In this document: positions 46,096-58,292 of the stretch, piece by piece | Layout of the letters: each line of letters opens with the position of its first letter | Numbering within the stretch: position 1 is the stretch's first letter | Origin: Bolinopsis microptera | Lineage: Eukaryota > Ctenophora > Tentaculata > Lobata > Bolinopsidae | DNA length: 64,000 nt | NCBI RefSeq assembly: GCF_026151205.1 | Contig: NC_087075.1 | Span: 6,466,858-6,530,857, forward strand | Direction of reading: 5' to 3' | Made by a program: the position numbers and the translations under genes | Notes under the pieces: generated by a model | The model's database searches: none | The model's input: only the letters and a program-made list of their open reading frames with translations | Told to the model about the DNA's origin: nothing

Positions 46096-46294
46096 ATACT
46101 GACTTATCAGAAGCTTTTAGGAGTTTAGTCCTAAAAGATTATAGTCCGTTAAGTGTTAACAACTTAGAACTTGCTTTGAGTGGGTCTAGGCCACAATATG
46201 ATGATCTTTAGGAATGGTATGCAGTTTCGCATGGTCTGTTGATAAACTTTGTTGACTGTTGTTAAACGGATTTAACCCCGTGCGATTTATTAAA

Positions 46295-46300
46295 AATAAA
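46295..46300 (+). terminator. Candidate polyadenylation signal
   Basis: AATAAA 200 bp after the stop at 46095, a normal distance. Confidence 0.55.
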
Positions 46301-48357
46301 AGCTCGTAGCATCTCGTCGATTTCTTTTATACAATCTTGTGAACGTTACATAATAATATCTACACTCTCGTGCTGTTTATCACTATCAGTAGCAATCTAA
46401 TAGTATGTACTATTAGTACTACTACCTCTTATACTAGTACCTTATGATTATCGCGGACCTTATTTGAATGGATATTAATTGAACGCTCAGGGAGGACCTA
46501 GCGTTCATATTTATGTCCGTTCAAATAAAGACCGTCTGTTAAGTCTGTCCAAGTTAAAGTCCGTAAAATTGTTTTCCAAAATTATTCCATTGCAAACTTA
46601 TTGTCCAGAATATATGAAATTTTTTGAATCTCAGTCAATTTCAAGTTCTATCATCGAACTAAACTATATCATTGGATCAATGAAAAACAAGTTATTTTAC
46701 TTTCTTGATCTTCGGCTTGAAACAGATAAGTGCCGGTGCAAAGCTTAACGTGATGTTAAGGTTAACCTAAAGTTGTCTAAGATCAAACCACTAAAAACCA
46801 AATGGCTTTTAAAAGTTTACACTGAAATGCAGGACCGAGGTGGTCTAATAAAAAAGTTTTCAAAAACTAAAAGCGGGTATAAGTGATGTTTTAAGTAACA
46901 AATATTTAATGCACGATAACCCATTTGACGAAGATGACTTGTACTCATCAAATCTGGTCATATTTCGTACTTGTTATTTTTACGCTATCTTCATAATTAT
47001 AAACATGACACTGATATACACATATTTTAACATGTTTACTGCTTAACGACTGCTTTTCTTGCAATTACTGTATAGTTCAAAGGGTGCAGGATGTTCAACT
47101 CTACTAAATACCGGTAAAATTATTTCGTAGGTCCTAAAATGACTCCTCCAGATCCAGTCTTAACCTTAAATTGGACATAAATCAATAGCTGAAATTGCTC
47201 TGAATTCTGATACGTCGGAATAAAACCTGTAAAGCTCGCCATTTTTGAGATTCAATCAAATCGAGGATGTTCAAAGGGTGCAAGATTGTCATCTCGACAA
47301 AATACAACTACGAGTGGAAATTATTTCTTAGGCCCTAAAATGATTCGTTCAAAGTTATGTCAGTTCACGTAATGTCCGGTCCAGTAAGGTCCGATAAAGT
47401 TATAGCAGTAATCTACAATCTAGTACTATTAACTTATTAATTTCTCTACGATCTGTTTAAATTTCTTCAGAATAAACGTTTTAGTTTTATTTTTATTTAC
47501 TATGATGTACCTATTTAAGGGAAATTATTTTTGTTCATTATTGATAAAATACAGATGATAACAGACTATGGGAATCTCCTTGAAATATATGCTGTTATTT
47601 AAAGTCAAATTTCATTTCCAAATGATCCCTTATATTCTGCGAGTGTGCTAAATCTGTAACTACATTAAGCCCGAAATTTGTACATCATTTGTACATCAAC
47701 TATTCAATAGTCACTATTGTTATGAATTTGGTGTGAGAGTACATTTAAAAATAATGGGACAAAGAAGACTAACTCATAAAAATACAACAATGTCAAATAA
47801 TTAAACAACAGCATCTATATTGATATATCAATAATTTAGCTGATATTTGCAAAAATGTTATGATGACTGCGTGATATACACAGGTGATCCGTCATTATAA
47901 GGTAAATATAGTCTTTTTAGAAAATCGTTGAAAAACATCAATAAATTAGATTTATAATTTTCTCAGTATACAAAAAATGAATATCTTCAATAATTAAATG
48001 AAATAATATGCACGTAAAATTAAACATGTTAACTTTGAAACAAATAAGTTAAAATGTAAAACGATAACATGAACATGAACATGATCAGTGATCACACATT
48101 TCAAATTCAAATAACTTTCCAGTTGCATGTTTTCACAGTAAACTATGAACGGTATAAATTTAATCCAATAATCCAAGATCGTAGAAAAACGTCTTCATTA
48201 AAAATCTGGATCAGTTAGATGGAACGATTATCTTGACCATTGACCAATGAAAATTTACATTTATTGATATATTATTAGACCAAATCGTTGGTTCTGCTGT
48301 AGAAGTGTATTTTGGTGGAATACTGCTGAAAAGTAGGATATACCAATCTATCCTTCA
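46301..48357. other. Intergenic space between convergent genes
   Basis: AT-rich. No gene supported. A diverged repeat pair lies at about 47080-47150 and 47270-47350 (shared ttcaaagggtgca and taaaatga stretches around ggaaattattt). The small ORF at 46479-46748 (89 aa) has no recognised features. Confidence 0.5.
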
Positions 48358-51300
48358 TTAGTTGAGTGTTGATCCGCATGTCAACTGTATTTCATCTTTA
48401 CCATCAATATACGAGGCCCGTCGTATGGGAGAAGGAATCGGCTGAAATGATGATCATTAATATAAGTGCCAAACATAATAGGAGTATTATTATTTTAAAA
48501 AGGAGTATTATTATTTTAAAAAGGAGGGAAAAATAATTAAGAATGGTCAATTGAGAAGAACGAAAAATTAAAAAAGGAGCTCAAGCGAAACAAAAAATAA
48601 CAAAAGAAATAAGAAGAAGAACCTCACCTCAATTCCAGCGATTATGCTAAGTTTGCGTTGAATTCTCTGGACGGGGACGGGTATGTTATAATTACTGTCT
48701 GTCTTAGGAGTGGCCTTGTTCTTCAGCCGGAAAAAGAGCATCTTCGCTATCTCTTTTTTGTAGGTTGCACTCCGCGAGATATATATGAGCGGGTTCCATG
48801 CACAGTTCGACTGAGGTGAGAGTTATTTAACAAGGATTTTTACGAAGAAATGTACAAAGAATTGGAGAATCTCATAGAGGTTAATAAATACCATGACCCC
48901 AAAAATATGTATTATCCATAAAATGTAAGGTTATTTACAACTAAAATTTGATTTATTAACTCACAAGGGCAGTAATAACAATAAGGATGTGCGTGTAGAG
49001 GTACCAAGTCTGGTCGTTATCTTTAGACGAGCTCCGCACTAGGGTGTATATTATCTTACAGATATAGGGTGTCCAGCACAGTAGGAAACACACGATTATC
49101 AGTCGCGCTGTCACGCTCGCATTCCGCATGCATTTGGGCGTACCTGAGGATTTTATTCGTTGTAAATAATTATATATATTGTGTATATATATATATATTT
49201 TTTAGGATGGTGTGTGACTGTAACGGGTCCGCATGACTGCAAAAGTCAGTACGTTTAACGCCTCGAGGAAGATCGCAGGATTCCTAGTCTACGCTACTCT
49301 TTTCATCATGGCTACGACACTCAATTTTGGGACATGGAATGTTTGCGGTCTATCGACCACATACAGGCAACACTTCGTTGCAGAGGACATTGACAGATAT
49401 AACTTAGACATTTTAGCACTTCAGGAGACCAAGACACGTGAATACTTGGAAACAACACTCCCCGGACATCATCGATTGTTTTTGTTTGATCAGAGACACG
49501 ATAGACACGGTGGACTTGGGTTTATTGTTAACAAGCGTTTTTTGGAATGTATAGTATCTCATCATCAGATCAGTGACAGAGTTGTTTATATGGACTTTAA
49601 ATTAAGTGCTAAAAGGGTGGATCAACCACCTTGTCATATCAGAATTGTTAATTGTTACAGCCCTACGAATCCCAAATCAGTTCAGAATCCCCGATTAGCG
49701 ACCCAATTTTATGATGAGCTACTCGAGGCTATCAGTGTTCCTGCTAGATTTGAAGTATGGATGTTAGGTGACTTTAATGCCAAACTTGGCAAAAGAAGCC
49801 CTGTTGATGTAGAAAATGGTTTACAAGTGAATATTGGTAGACATGGTGTTGGGAGGAGGAATGAAAACGGTGAAAGGTTGCTACACTTTCTCACTGCTAA
49901 TGGCCTGTTTGCTGCCAACACTTCATTCTCCCATAGCAGCAGACACATTACCACACGGACTGGTTGGATTCGGGATCGAGCAACCAGGAAAAGTAAACCT
50001 TATTTCCAACAGATTGACTTCATACTCTGCAAGTCCAGAAGCAAGGCACTGCTAACTGATGCCAGGTCATATGCAGGTACAAAGCACCGCAGTGACCACA
50101 AACTTGTTGTTGCCAAGGCAGATTTTTCGCAGCGCTTCAATTTGTACAGGGAGAGCAGAGCATTTCAGAAGAGTTATAACACAACAACCTTGATTGGAAG
50201 CAAACAAGCTCAACAAGAATATCAGCAAGAACTTCATCAGATACTTGAGCAAACTGTATCAGATCCTGACTTTAGCTCCAACAACACGGAACAGCAATTT
50301 GATATGCTTTTTGGTGTAGTTAAAGAAGCTGCTGTTTCCACTGTGGGTTTTCGCGAGCCACAGCGAAAGAGGAATCATTCCTCTGACAGTCAAGTTGTTA
50401 GCATGTCTGAAGAAAGGAAACAACTTTTACAACAACTGAACAACAACGAATACAGAGACAGGACAGCTCTCAGAGCTAAAATCAACAGGCTCTCTAATGA
50501 CATTACTAAACGGTTGAAAACATTGAGAGTTGAGTTAGCAAACAGCCTAGCTGACTCTATAGCCACCATAGACGAAGGACGGAGAATGTTTGAAGCTGCT
50601 CGTCAACTATCAGGCAAACAGAAAATGGGTGCAGGCTCTGTGTCTGTTTTCAACACTGACAACCAACTGGTAGATAATGAACGAGACAAGGCTGAAATCA
50701 TTCGCCAGTACTTTGAAGAACACTACACTGGACCTGACAGTGAACCACCACTACAACCGTTCACAGGTAACCCTAGGCCCCTTCAAAACCCCATTACAGC
50801 GTTTGAAGTTGAGCTTGCGGCCAAGAAACTCAAGAACGGTAAAGCTGTTGGACCAGATGGGATCCCAAACGAGTTCCTCAAACACTCTCCTGAAATCTTT
50901 TATTCCACATTTGCACAACTTACTAATCGATCTTTTGAGCTCCATGAACATGTACCTTCTTTCACAGAGGGATACCTTACTCCGCTCCAAAAACCTGGAA
51001 AGCCACTAGGCCCCCCTAAGAGTTTGCGCCCACTTTGCCTACTTAACGGTACTAGAAAGATATTGTCCATGATAGTCTTAAAGCGCATCCAAAGGCAAGT
51101 ATCTCAGTACACTGGTCCTTGGCAGAATGCCTATAAACCTGGCCATAGTTGTGCAAATATCGTTTGGACCCAGCGAATACTAGTATCAGTTGTCAAGGAA
51201 AAACGCTGGTCTCTTCATAAGATGGGCATTGACATGTCCTCTGCTTTTGATACCATAAAGAGGTCGGTATTACTTGACGTTTTAGCTGATGCTGGTTGTA

Positions 51301-54300
51301 GTGAGGATGACATTCGACTGGTAAGGTATTTGCTCGCAAATACTAAACTGAAGATTAAAGTGAACTCAACAATATCGGGAGAGTTTATTGTCATGATTGG
51401 AGCTTTTCAAGGCGACAGTTTGTCTGGAAACTTGTTCACTCTATATCTGGCAGCAGCACTTTACCACCTGCGTGCTGTTATGTCCTATCTAAGACCTAAC
51501 CCTCCCATAGCTGAGAATCTGTTACCCCTCGAGTGGGAGTACGCAGATGATGTTGATTTTACTGATGAGGATAAAAGCAATTTGGAGTCTTTGTTGCCAA
51601 TATGTAAAGAGATATTGGAAGAGTGGAATCTTTTTGTCAATGAGTCAAAAGCCGAGTTCACCCATTTCTATCTGGCCGGCAAGAACGAGGTTGATAACAA
51701 AGGAGAAACACTCAGAGGTAGAGAACCTTGGAGGTCATCTATCTCTTTAGGCTCTAAGTTGTGTAGCATCGAAGATGTCAAGAGGCGATGTATACTTGCT
51801 AACATTGCTTTTCAGAACTACAAAAAAGTCTGGGAACAAGGTAGACGTATACCCTTGAAGATTCGACTCAAGATATATGAAGCACAAGTTGTTTCAATAC
51901 TGATGTATAATTGCAACAGTTGGGCAACATCTAAACAACTCCTTCAAAAACTTGATGTCTGCCACAGGAATCATCTCCGTACGATCATCGGCATGACCTA
52001 CCCTAATGTCATACGAAATGTGACTCTATACAAACGCTGCGAAGTTGTACCACTAAGTGAGCGTGTTGCTCGTGCACGGTGGAGAATGCTCGGTCACATC
52101 CTCCGCAGTGATAATAACTCACCTGCCCAGCTTGCCTTACATTTTGCTGTAGAGAGTCAGAGTTTGATGAGAGGTAGAGTCGGACGACACCAGTCAAACT
52201 TGTTAAAAACTATTTTGAACGATTTAAGTGATAGAAACTTTAGACTTGTAAATACAGACGATTTATACCATTTAAGATTTTTAGCGACAGATAGAAAAGC
52301 ATGGAGAGAGTTAAGCATGATTTAGTTTATTCTGTGTTATTTTTCTCTTGGTGACTTATCAGGTCATCAAGATGTTCTTTATGTTCTATTTTTGATTTGA
52401 ATAAAGTTATATAATAAATAATTATATAATAGTGTCACTTATTAGATTAGTTATAATTATAATAGTGTCACTAATTAGATTAGTTGTAATTATAACAGTT
52501 TCACTAGTGTCACAGTAATGATAAAAGTTCTTCAAATTTTATTAAATGACAAGGCTATGAACAATTAAATAATGACTCTTTTTAAATTTGTTTTGACGAG
52601 CAAAGACAATTTGATAATTAAATAGGTTAATCACTTAAAATCAATGTCAATATGATAGTATCCTAATAATAGTATCCTTCCCAGCAGCTGATTTACCTCT
52701 TGCTCGAGCCTTTTTACAGAACATTTTCTTCATTGCAGTTTTCAGGTCATTCACAACTTCATCTCTTTTGACTTTCACTGAAGTATTTAATATGTTATCA
52801 ACTTGAATTTTACAAGTTTCATTAAATTGCCTTCAAATTTAAAGGTCAAGGGATGTACCGCTTACAGTAAACTCAAGATATTATTAAGGATAAATAAATC
52901 ACGAGATTAGAGATGGCAATCCCTGTCAAACCCTATTTTCATGTCATCTTTCCATATAAATAACTAATAACTGCAGCTCCCCTGGCGAGTTTTGATCACG
53001 TGACATGACCAGTTAAGGAAGTTGGTCTAATTTCTCGTCAGGGCTAAGATTTTTGGGTGTGGGGTCAGAGTAGAGGGTTTTGATTAGACCCTCAGGGCCA
53101 TCTAGAGAACGTGTTTAAGTAAGTCACTTTAACAGTAGAGTGATTAATCATGATCCTGATGGCACATTGTAAATCGCCAACTTCAAGACTCCTGCGTATA
53201 TAACATGCCATGTTATACATGACAAGAATATTTTAAAACCATCTAAGTGCCAAGCAGCCCGCCAAAGTAATGAAGTACGTCAAATTAAAATCGGAACTTC
53301 TCGAGAAGATCATTGACAATGAGATGGCGCGCGAATGTTACATTATCTTTGACGTCAAAGTTTGATTGGAAACTTTGACGTCAAAGAAGATTTCGCTATA
53401 CACGAAATAGCCATGCAGTGAAACTCTCGAATGTGCTTTACCAAACAGATTTTAGAAATAATAACCCAGTTTGTATGAACTGTAGTGAATTGTACTATGT
53501 TTGACGCAAACTAAACCGAAATCTACGTCCCTCCAAGTTTATACTTCAAATTACCCATAAGTTATTACATTTTTGACATACCTGAGTTTAGTCTGGACAT
53601 TGAGTCGTTGCTGTGGAAAGAAGCATTGTTATTGCTGAGAATGGTGTTGTTTCTGTCGTTCGGTAACTGGGAGTTGGTCATGCACACGTTGCGTGTTGTT
53701 ACGTTCGCACCAATGCTCATGTGACTGAAATGGTTATAATAAAATAAATGGTAATATACAGTAATAAGTTGAATAAATTAAAGGACTGAACCAGGCAATT
53801 TGGTTAATCAAACAATAAAATACTTTGATTAGATTAAAATCGAACTTATATATATTACTGAGTCTAATCAAAAACAACCAGACATTTCCCAGACTAATAA
53901 TCAAGTGTCTTATCAGCAGAAAAACAATTAATGTTAGGTGTGCGGCAAATAATTAATTAACAACTAATTGGTTGGTTAGATGACTAATGAAAGTTACCTG
54001 GAAACTGACATGGTCTCCTCAATTACCGTATGCAGAACTAGATCTTTGTGACTGGCTGGAAACTGGACGTTGCCACCTACAAAGTAAACCCATTAGAAAA
54101 TCAGTGTAATTAGTGTAATTAGTGGGACCTAATGAGATTGAGATTTTGTGTATGCTAGTCCTAATAATAATACTCCTCGCGTCCTCTAGGGAGGCGTTTC
54201 TCTTGCATCTAATATCTTGCTACATTAAGTAAAATTGTGTATCCAGAAAGTATGATTATCTGAACAGAGCTTGAACCACAACCAGATTAATTACCTTTTT

Positions 54301-55218
54301 CTGGCCGCCCAGAGGCTTGGTGTAGAGCCATGTGTGCTTGGCCCCACTCCAGCACCTGTATACTGAGCCGTTTGGCTCGGTTATATATCTGTCTCTGTAC
54401 CGACCGAACTTTAAACTCCGTGTATATCCTGTAGGTTATCAAAATTAATGACAGACAGTTCTAATTTTGTGCACTCTGATTTAATAAATATAATTTAAAG
54501 TAATATTGCAACGAGTTGATGTCGATACAAAATATACTGCGAGACCTGGTATAATATAGATAATGCTATTTAAACTTCATTTGAATTTGTCTAAATAGTT
54601 GTCAAAATCAAGAGTGTTGGTAAGTTAAGTTGTAAAATTTGAAGTCTGGGTACCTTATGTAACAGTAGCATAAGATGATAAAGGGTATGATAATGGTGAA
54701 GAATGTTGATACTAAGAGATAAATATTCCCGGCTGATCGTTGAGCGGTTTCGGCTAGACACAAGCATGCTGATACTTCATATTCGTATCTGAGAGATGAT
54801 TGATTAATAACTAATTATATGTCGAGGGTGTCCTTTATGTGACCAGAAAAGTTCTAATCCTTTATTTACAGAAAGTTTAACAAATTTATTAGTCATGAAA
54901 TTTTCTGGAAATCTAAGTTTGACATGAATCTCTAAAATTAAGAAATTGTTGTGCAGTTTGAGAATTACATTATTCAAGGGTAGTGAATTCTATGCCACCC
55001 TGTCTAAAAATCTAAAACTTCATTCGGTATAAGTAACTTTTAACATCGATAAAAGTATGAAATATGGATCAGCTATTTATTTAATTAATTAATCAGCTAT
55101 TTATTTAATTATTTTAAACTCACGTTCTTCCCGAGGCGAAGGGGAGGAGGGCTATAATGAGGCTTATTATCCAGAACAAAACCACCAGGGCTCGAGCTCT
55201 TCTCCTCGTTAGGATCAC
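48358..55218 (-). CDS. Class A G-protein-coupled receptor, TM4 to C-terminus (8 exons)
   Basis: Minus-strand exons: 55218-55124 (TM4, LFWIISLIIALLPF), 54788-54654 (ECL2 Cys and TM5, FTIIIPFIILCYCY), 54428-54295, 54076-53998 and 53724-53582 (third intracellular loop), 49143-48965 (TM6 with CWTPY), 48810-48628 (TM7 with NPLIY and helix 8), 48441-48358 (tail to the stop). Phases join throughout, giving 343 aa of the protein. CWxP and NPxxY mark a rhodopsin-class receptor. TM7 has no retinal-binding Lys at the usual place, so it is not an opsin. The ligand is unknown; the motifs fit amine- or peptide-type receptors equally. The third loop is about 135 aa, Asn/Ser-rich, and the tail has RRAS, a likely PKA-type site. 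TM1-3 should lie further 5' but were not found up to 64000. An intact LINE sits in the intron before TM6. Confidence 0.85.
49205..52430 (+). mobile_element. Intact RTE-like LINE inside a GPCR intron
   Basis: One long ORF with endonuclease and reverse transcriptase, a short 3' UTR with gaataaag, and an AT-rich tail (ataataaataattatataa). It lies in GPCR intron 49144-53581 in the opposite orientation. Borders are approximate; I could not identify the target duplication. Confidence 0.7.
49308..52325 (+). CDS. LINE endonuclease-reverse transcriptase (RTE-like)
   Basis: The ORF is open from 49233; the ATG at 49308 just before the endonuclease core is the likelier start (1005 aa). Residues 1-240 are an APE-type endonuclease: TWNVCG, LALQETK with its Glu, LGDFNAKLG, and KHRSDHKLV near the end. 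About 480-800 is the reverse transcriptase: NGKAVGPDGIPNEF, GIDMSSAFDTIKR, GAFQGDSLSG and the catalytic YADD. The C-terminus has RARWRMLGHILR and ends in DRKAWRELSMI, typical of RTE-type elements. It nicks DNA and copies its own RNA by target-primed reverse transcription. No stops or frameshifts, so it is recent and possibly active. The clade call rests on motif style only. Confidence 0.85.
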   Translation: MATTLNFGTWNVCGLSTTYRQHFVAEDIDRYNLDILALQETKTREYLETTLPGHHRLFLFDQRHDRHGGLGFIVNKRFLECIVSHHQISDRVVYMDFKLSAKRVDQPPCHIRIVNCYSPTNPKSVQNPRLATQFYDELLEAISVPARFEVWMLGDFNAKLGKRSPVDVENGLQVNIGRHGVGRRNENGERLLHFLTANGLFAANTSFSHSSRHITTRTGWIRDRATRKSKPYFQQIDFILCKSRSKALLTDARSYAGTKHRSDHKLVVAKADFSQRFNLYRESRAFQKSYNTTTLIGSKQAQQEYQQELHQILEQTVSDPDFSSNNTEQQFDMLFGVVKEAAVSTVGFREPQRKRNHSSDSQVVSMSEERKQLLQQLNNNEYRDRTALRAKINRLSNDITKRLKTLRVELANSLADSIATIDEGRRMFEAARQLSGKQKMGAGSVSVFNTDNQLVDNERDKAEIIRQYFEEHYTGPDSEPPLQPFTGNPRPLQNPITAFEVELAAKKLKNGKAVGPDGIPNEFLKHSPEIFYSTFAQLTNRSFELHEHVPSFTEGYLTPLQKPGKPLGPPKSLRPLCLLNGTRKILSMIVLKRIQRQVSQYTGPWQNAYKPGHSCANIVWTQRILVSVVKEKRWSLHKMGIDMSSAFDTIKRSVLLDVLADAGCSEDDIRLVRYLLANTKLKIKVNSTISGEFIVMIGAFQGDSLSGNLFTLYLAAALYHLRAVMSYLRPNPPIAENLLPLEWEYADDVDFTDEDKSNLESLLPICKEILEEWNLFVNESKAEFTHFYLAGKNEVDNKGETLRGREPWRSSISLGSKLCSIEDVKRRCILANIAFQNYKKVWEQGRRIPLKIRLKIYEAQVVSILMYNCNSWATSKQLLQKLDVCHRNHLRTIIGMTYPNVIRNVTLYKRCEVVPLSERVARARWRMLGHILRSDNNSPAQLALHFAVESQSLMRGRVGRHQSNLLKTILNDLSDRNFRLVNTDDLYHLRFLATDRKAWRELSMI
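52431..53581. other. GPCR intron remainder
   Basis: AT-rich; a short direct repeat (agtgtcactaattagattag type) at 52430-52500 next to the LINE tail. No exon seen. Confidence 0.5.
53346..53387. promoter_or_regulatory. 18-bp-arm palindrome with two CRE sites
   Basis: The arms 53346-53363 and 53370-53387 are perfect inverted copies around a 6-bp loop, and each holds a complete TGACGTCA flanked by ctt/aag. It could bind bZIP factors as a dimeric site or form a cruciform. It lies in the GPCR intron upstream of the TM6 exon. Confidence 0.5.
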
Positions 55219-55224
55219 CTACAG

Positions 55225-55432
55225 AGTTAAATTATTAGTAATAATTTATTAGTAATAAGTTATTAGTAATAATTTATTAGTAATCATTTATTAGTAATAA
55301 TTTATTAGTAATAATTTATTAGTAATCATTTATTAGTAATCATTTATTAGTAATAATTTATTAGTAATCATTTATTTGTTATCATTTATTAATAATAATT
55401 TATTAGTAATAATTTATTAGTAATCATTTATT
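55225..55432. repeat. (taataatttattag)n minisatellite
   Basis: About fifteen copies of a 14-15-bp taataatttattag / taatcatttattag unit, directly 5' of the TM4 exon of the GPCR. Confidence 0.85.
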
Positions 55433-57058
55433 ACAATACATATATTTATATATTAATTATTAGAGACAAGAGAAACAATTAGGACTCTTCAAACTACATT
55501 AAATATAAGAATATACTCCTTCTGTAAGATACTCAATTAATGTTATAGATTTGTGTTGTAATCAGTTTATATATAAAGCCAAATATAAAATATTTACTAT
55601 TCAAGACTTGCCCGCCTACGAGTTTTAGTTATATCGTTTGGTCGGAAGAGCATCGAGAAAACGGTTGAGTAGACGAACGCTGTTAAAATTTATTGAATTT
55701 CTGCTAGTTAACCACTTAGTTCACCAACTACTCAAAATACTCAAATATAGTAAAAACTGAGGACCTATCAAGTATTTGAAATCTCCGGAATATTGGGACT
55801 AGAAACTATCTTATAAAGTATTGATAAATTCCTGCAGGATTATGTTTACCAGATAGAGTAGTATGGAGCCCGAATAGCAAATTATAAATCAGTGGTACTC
55901 GTAATGTAAGGGGTAAATGAATTAATTGCCATCTGGAACAGATCTTGACAAAATGATTACTTCCCAGCGCACTCTATTGGCCCCTGGCATTTAATTTATT
56001 AAATGATCCAGATGTCCAAATTTAAATATTCAGGACTTTTTCCAGGCTGCTGGGGTTGATTACTAGTACCACTTCAGCAGGCCAGGGGGGGGGGCTTTCA
56101 GTTTAATTCTGGTGTAACAGCTGGGACGGATATTTGCAACATGTTCGCTTGGGTAACATTATCATGACTTAAACGCCGACAATCAACATCTACCCTAAAA
56201 TTGTTGCTTCGATTTAGCGAAATCAGCTGTAACTCAAAAAATTAGCATTTTACTCTAAGGGCATTATATGTTGCTTGGCTTCAGTTTTATTTCTAGTGTT
56301 ACCTGAGATGTTTCTTGGGCAAAATTTGTTTTGATCCCGTTTGTTGCAACAAGGGAAAGGCTCTTATAAGGAAAAGAATTTTTCAACGTTTCAACGGGAT
56401 GTGAGAACATCGTATTCATGATCTCAAATTATTCGTTATATAGTGGTGTTGAACTGTTGAACGTATTACTATTAAAACATGAGGCGCAATATTAAAGCAC
56501 ACTTGACTCTATAGCGAAATGGTGCTCCAGACCAATTTGATAATTTTATAAAGAAGCTTGTCGTATAATCTGAGAACCCGATCAAGTTAAAGAAGTGGTG
56601 CTAAAATTGTAACTATTTTTGTTGCAGTGAGAATTTTAGTTTCCCACGAGAACAGCTTAATTTGCGCTATTATAAAGTATGATGTTTAACTGGATAAAGG
56701 TGCCTGCTAAATGGTTGTCACCTGACTTGTATTCTTATCACGTGACCGTGTGAATCAACGCGCCGCTAAGATGCATACCAACCCTTTGGTCTAGACATTT
56801 ATTATTAGGTACGCGAAACGTACCTTCAGATTTAAACGTGCACATTTCAGCCTGGAGCAATGAAATTGCAACGTTTGAGTTTTGACACAATGTTGCTAGT
56901 TATACTCCAAGCCTAATTTCTCGGATCCCTACTCCCCATTCTGTGTCTGGGAAACAAGCTGTCTCGTCCTCACGACGTAGCTCACCCCTCATGTTCAGAG
57001 ACTAGAGATGACACGTGACACGTAGAGTGATCATGACACGTGACACGCAGAGTGATGA
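55433..57058. other. Probable GPCR intron, no exon recognised
   Basis: I searched both strands for TM1-3 features (DRY, a conserved TM2 Asp) and found none. The only notable items are a G tract near 56080 and cacgtgac-type repeats at 57010-57050. Confidence 0.4.
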
Positions 57059-57904
57059 TTCAGCCTGCCTAAATCTGCAGCTAAAGATCCGCTCGAAACA
57101 ACTCATCTGAAGATTCTCAAATGGATACTAGGCGTTCACAAGAAAGCTAATAACAACTTCTGCTATGGTGACACTGGTAGAACCCCCTGGACAGTTACCG
57201 TCATTCCCCAATGTTTAGCTTACTTCCATCGGGCATCCCTGGCGGTAGAAGGTAACGTGAACACTCTTTTGCACCACACCTTTCAAGAGCAAAAGGTACT
57301 GAATCTAACCTGGTATGATGCGTGGTCAACTATTGCCAAAATGAGTTCAGTCTCCAAGCCGCAGTTATCACCCACCCTAGACGCTTGTGAGTACATACAT
57401 GAGACATTTGTTGACCATTGGAAGAGAGATCTCCTCAACCAGCCCAAAATGTCTTTCTACACAGCGGTTAAATTCGAGTTTGGCGAAGAACCCTACTTAC
57501 AGCTCCCCTGCCGGCTTAAAAGGGTCAATATTGCAAAACTCCGATCTAGCAGTCACGATCTTAGGATAGAAAAAGGTCGCTACACCAAAGATCAACTCAA
57601 CACAGCTCTTAAAACGTGTCGCTTCTGCTGCTCCTTAGAAACGGATGTCATACGTTTTTTAGAGGAGCTCCCCTTCTTTGAAACTCCTATTCTAGAAACC
57701 GAAGACCACGTCCTAACTGAGTGCCCCTACTACCATCAACTCAGGTCCAACCTCTCTGACAACCTCAAAAGCCTGTTGATGCTAAAAGAATATGGAGCAA
57801 TAATGAACTCACCCCATATAAAAGAGTTCGGGAAGTACCTTACAGACTCCTCAAATCTACGTAATCCTCCTAAAACGTCCCTTAACCCTCGCAAACGGAT
57901 GTAG
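57059..57904 (+). pseudogene. 5'-truncated LINE, C-terminal part of RT protein
   Basis: The frame is open from 57059 to the stop at 57902-57904. It starts mid-protein with H-L-K-I-L-K-W-I-L-G-V-H-K-K-A and C-Y-G-D-T-G-R, a segment found just downstream of the reverse transcriptase in several animal LINE families. It ends with a zinc-knuckle-like CRFC and E-D-H-V-L-T-E-C-P-Y-Y. The endonuclease and RT core are absent, as expected of 5' truncation during target-primed integration. It belongs to a different family from the LINE at 49.3-52.3 kb. No internal stops, so the insertion is fairly young. Confidence 0.75.
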
Positions 57905-58292
57905 TACTCGAACTTTATTTACTGTATTACCTTAAATTATTATAGACGATCTTCTTTTATTTTCGTGAAATTGTAAACGGTTAAATTTTACTATTTTTAA
58001 ATGATTCAGTTTTGTTAATTTTATTTATTCATTTGTTCATTTATTCATTCTTGTATAGCCAAGACGAGTCCGTTAGTGTTCTCTCTGGTAATTTCATGTT
58101 TAATCCTGTTTAATCCTTTAATCCATCTCCCCGCCGTCTTGTACTTGTTATTGACAGCTTAGGGAAGTTGGCTCCAGCTTGTTTAGTGTTTATCTCTTTA
58201 TTGTGTGTTTATAGTTACACGTGTTAATAGCGTGCTTATTAACAATACTGGAGTTGTGTGAACTATAAAAATGTTTTACTAAAGAGCCAAAG

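Noticed and set aside
46479-46748. 89-aa ORF as a small gene
   Set aside because: No recognised domain, no clear splice or promoter context, located just after a polyA signal. Cannot be supported.
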